Source: Algoriphagus zhangzhouensis | GTDB taxonomy: Bacteria; Bacteroidota; Bacteroidia; Cytophagales; Cyclobacteriaceae | Assembly (NCBI RefSeq): GCF_900148515.1 | Contig: NZ_FRXN01000002.1 | Span: forward strand, 434,001 to 498,000 | Reading direction: 5' to 3' | Length of the DNA stretch: 64,000 bases | Part shown: in pieces, positions 62,919 to 64,000 of the stretch | Layout of the letters: each line of letters starts with the position of its first letter | How positions within the stretch are numbered: position 1 is the first letter of the stretch | Translations under genes and position numbers: made by a program | The notes under the pieces: model-generated | Told to the model about the DNA's origin: nothing | Databases searched by the model: none | The model's input: the letters and a program-made list of their open reading frames with translations, nothing else

Positions 62919-62958
62919 TACGTACTTAATTAAGTATTATTACTTATTTTTATACGTA
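62919..62958. promoter_or_regulatory. porin-gene operator region
   Basis: TACGTA at 62919-62924 and 62953-62958. Palindrome TAAGTA-TTAT-TACTTA at 62931-62946, and an overlapping 14-base palindrome TACTTAATTAAGTA at 62923-62936. TATTTTTA (62945-62952), one mismatch from the -7 consensus, overlaps the end. The gene starts at 62973. Confidence 0.65.
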
Positions 62959-62972
62959 AATAATCTAAGCCT

Positions 62973-64000
62973 ATGAAATCTATCCTACTCACATTGCTAT
63001 TGGCTTTCAGCCTATTGCATCTCGGCAAAGCTCAAACACTATCTTTGGATGCGGATATCCGTCCAAGGTTTGAATATCGACATGGATTTGGGAATCTTTT
63101 CCCAGATGAAGGAAAAGCGGCAGCTTTTGTTACGCAAAGATCTCGTCTCAACATTTCCTACGGTGATCCTAAACTGAAAATCTACATGAGTATCCAAGAT
63201 GTCAGTACTTGGGGTGATACTCGTCAATTGGCAATCAATGACGGAAACCAATCTTTCTCATTGTTTCAGGCCTGGATCAATTATTCTTTCAACCAGTCCT
63301 GGGCTCTGAAAGTTGGGAGGCAGGCGATTTCCTATGATGATCAAAGAATATTAGGTGAAGTGGACTGGACCATGCAAGGAAGATTTCACGATGCTGCAAT
63401 GCTTAAATTTTCCAAAGACAAGGTGAACTTGGACCTTACATTTGCTTTCAACCAAGAAAATCAAAAAAACATCGGTTCGGACTATACCATCAATGGCTTT
63501 TTCTCTTACAAAGTCATGCAATTGGCACATTTTAAGAAAGTATGGGAAAAAGGATCCATCAGTTTTCTCTTTATGAATAATGGTTTTCAAAAATATGCTG
63601 ATGATGCAAATCTTCAGCCTGATGGACTTTATTATAGGCAGACAACTGGCACCTATTTCACTTTCCCTTTAAGTGCGATTCAACTTACCGGATCAGCCTA
63701 TTTACAAACTGGAAAGGCCAACGCTACTACGGATTTGTCAGCTTACCAACTGATGTTGGAAGCGAAATACAAATTGGGAAAAACAGCTCTCATATTGGGA
63801 TTTGAGTCCCTGAGCGGAACCGATGCCACAGCAGGAGAGAAAAACAATTCATTCTTTCCACTCTATGGCACCAATCATAAATTCAATGGCTTGATGGACT
63901 ACTTTTATGTGGGAAATCATGCCAATTCCGTAGGATTAAATGATCTCTATTTTAAAGCCCAGACTCCTTTGGGGAAACAATCCAGTTTGGGAGCCAACCT
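62973..64000 (+). CDS. outer-membrane porin-like protein, alginate-export family (3' end outside window)
   Basis: At least 342 residues; the gene continues past the window. ATG 62973 gives a signal peptide (MKSILLTLLLAFSLLHLGKAQ). The mature part is beta-barrel-like with the AlgE-type segments LDADIRPRFEYRHGFGN, VTQRSRLNISYGD, LFQAWINYSFNQSWALKVGR and AISYDDQRILGEVDW. Such porins let anions or small molecules through the outer membrane. Sharing the operator with nirB and narK, it is probably the nitrate/nitrite channel of this system. Confidence 0.85.
   Translation, partial: MKSILLTLLLAFSLLHLGKAQTLSLDADIRPRFEYRHGFGNLFPDEGKAAAFVTQRSRLNISYGDPKLKIYMSIQDVSTWGDTRQLAINDGNQSFSLFQAWINYSFNQSWALKVGRQAISYDDQRILGEVDWTMQGRFHDAAMLKFSKDKVNLDLTFAFNQENQKNIGSDYTINGFFSYKVMQLAHFKKVWEKGSISFLFMNNGFQKYADDANLQPDGLYYRQTTGTYFTFPLSAIQLTGSAYLQTGKANATTDLSAYQLMLEAKYKLGKTALILGFESLSGTDATAGEKNNSFFPLYGTNHKFNGLMDYFYVGNHANSVGLNDLYFKAQTPLGKQSSLGAN

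Overview
The window looks like chromosomal DNA of a free-living, aerobic member of the Bacteroidota, most like the order Cytophagales (Cyclobacteriaceae/Algoriphagus type; this is inferred from gene content, not from a search). The evidence is AT-rich intergenic DNA, TonB-dependent outer-membrane receptors, many lipoproteins, few Shine-Dalgarno sequences, -7 elements of the Bacteroidota type (TAnnTTTG), and the linkage rng / 29-codon COX24-like gene / HU / mutY / ssb / gldE. I saw no rRNA, tRNA, CRISPR array, insertion sequence or prophage.

Layout. 1-4.6 kb: end of a TonB-dependent receptor, a TPR protein, a LytS/LytTR two-component pair and a membrane protein. 4.6-7.5 kb (-): HU, TPR protein, small basic ribosome-associated-type protein and RNase G/E. 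7.7-10.7 kb (+): mutY, ssb, gldE. 11-17 kb: glutamate synthase gltBD. 17-24.4 kb: periplasmic DUF4890-like protein, NDH-2, YebC, ITPase-like protein, a secreted unknown, M28 peptidase and a ClC channel. 24.4-24.85 kb: an unusually long spacer between convergent genes, with a cluster of DnaA boxes (candidate oriC). 24.8-32.2 kb: mtgA, a methyltransferase, two DUF3857/transglutaminase-fold proteins, MaoC, TcdA and a TatD-type hydrolase. 32.4-40.1 kb: propeller lipoprotein, outer-membrane receptor, SOD, TadA and two divergent phosphate-transporter families. 40.3-41.5 kb: a Fic AMPylase preceded by a five-copy operator-like array. 41.6-50 kb: deoC, a saccharopine/alanine dehydrogenase-like enzyme, an ICMT-like methyltransferase, three FKBP lipoproteins, nrnA, a cytochrome c, a nitrilase, a YjbR-type protein and ndk.

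50.2-64 kb is a nitrate/nitrite assimilation island, and the most interesting part of the window. It holds nirB-nirD-DUF4202-sensor kinase (PilJ/NarX-type), a NarL-type regulator, narK, a 1185-residue nitrate reductase fused to a FAD oxidoreductase and a BFD [2Fe-2S] domain, an unusual 480-residue protein (a sulfite/nitrite-reductase-like fold without the usual cluster cysteines, plus a C-terminal rubredoxin), and an outer-membrane porin that runs off the end. The perfect palindrome TAAGTA-N4-TACTTA stands in front of nirB, narK and the porin gene, directly next to or overlapping the presumed -7 element. Pairs of TACGTA occur in those three upstream regions and in front of the regulator gene. 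A terminator-like hairpin lies between narK and the reductase. I infer one regulon run by the encoded kinase/regulator pair. Nitrate would enter by the porin and NarK, be reduced to nitrite by the fused reductase (perhaps with the rubredoxin protein as electron carrier) and to ammonium by NirBD, and be incorporated by GltBD, which is encoded about 35 kb upstream.
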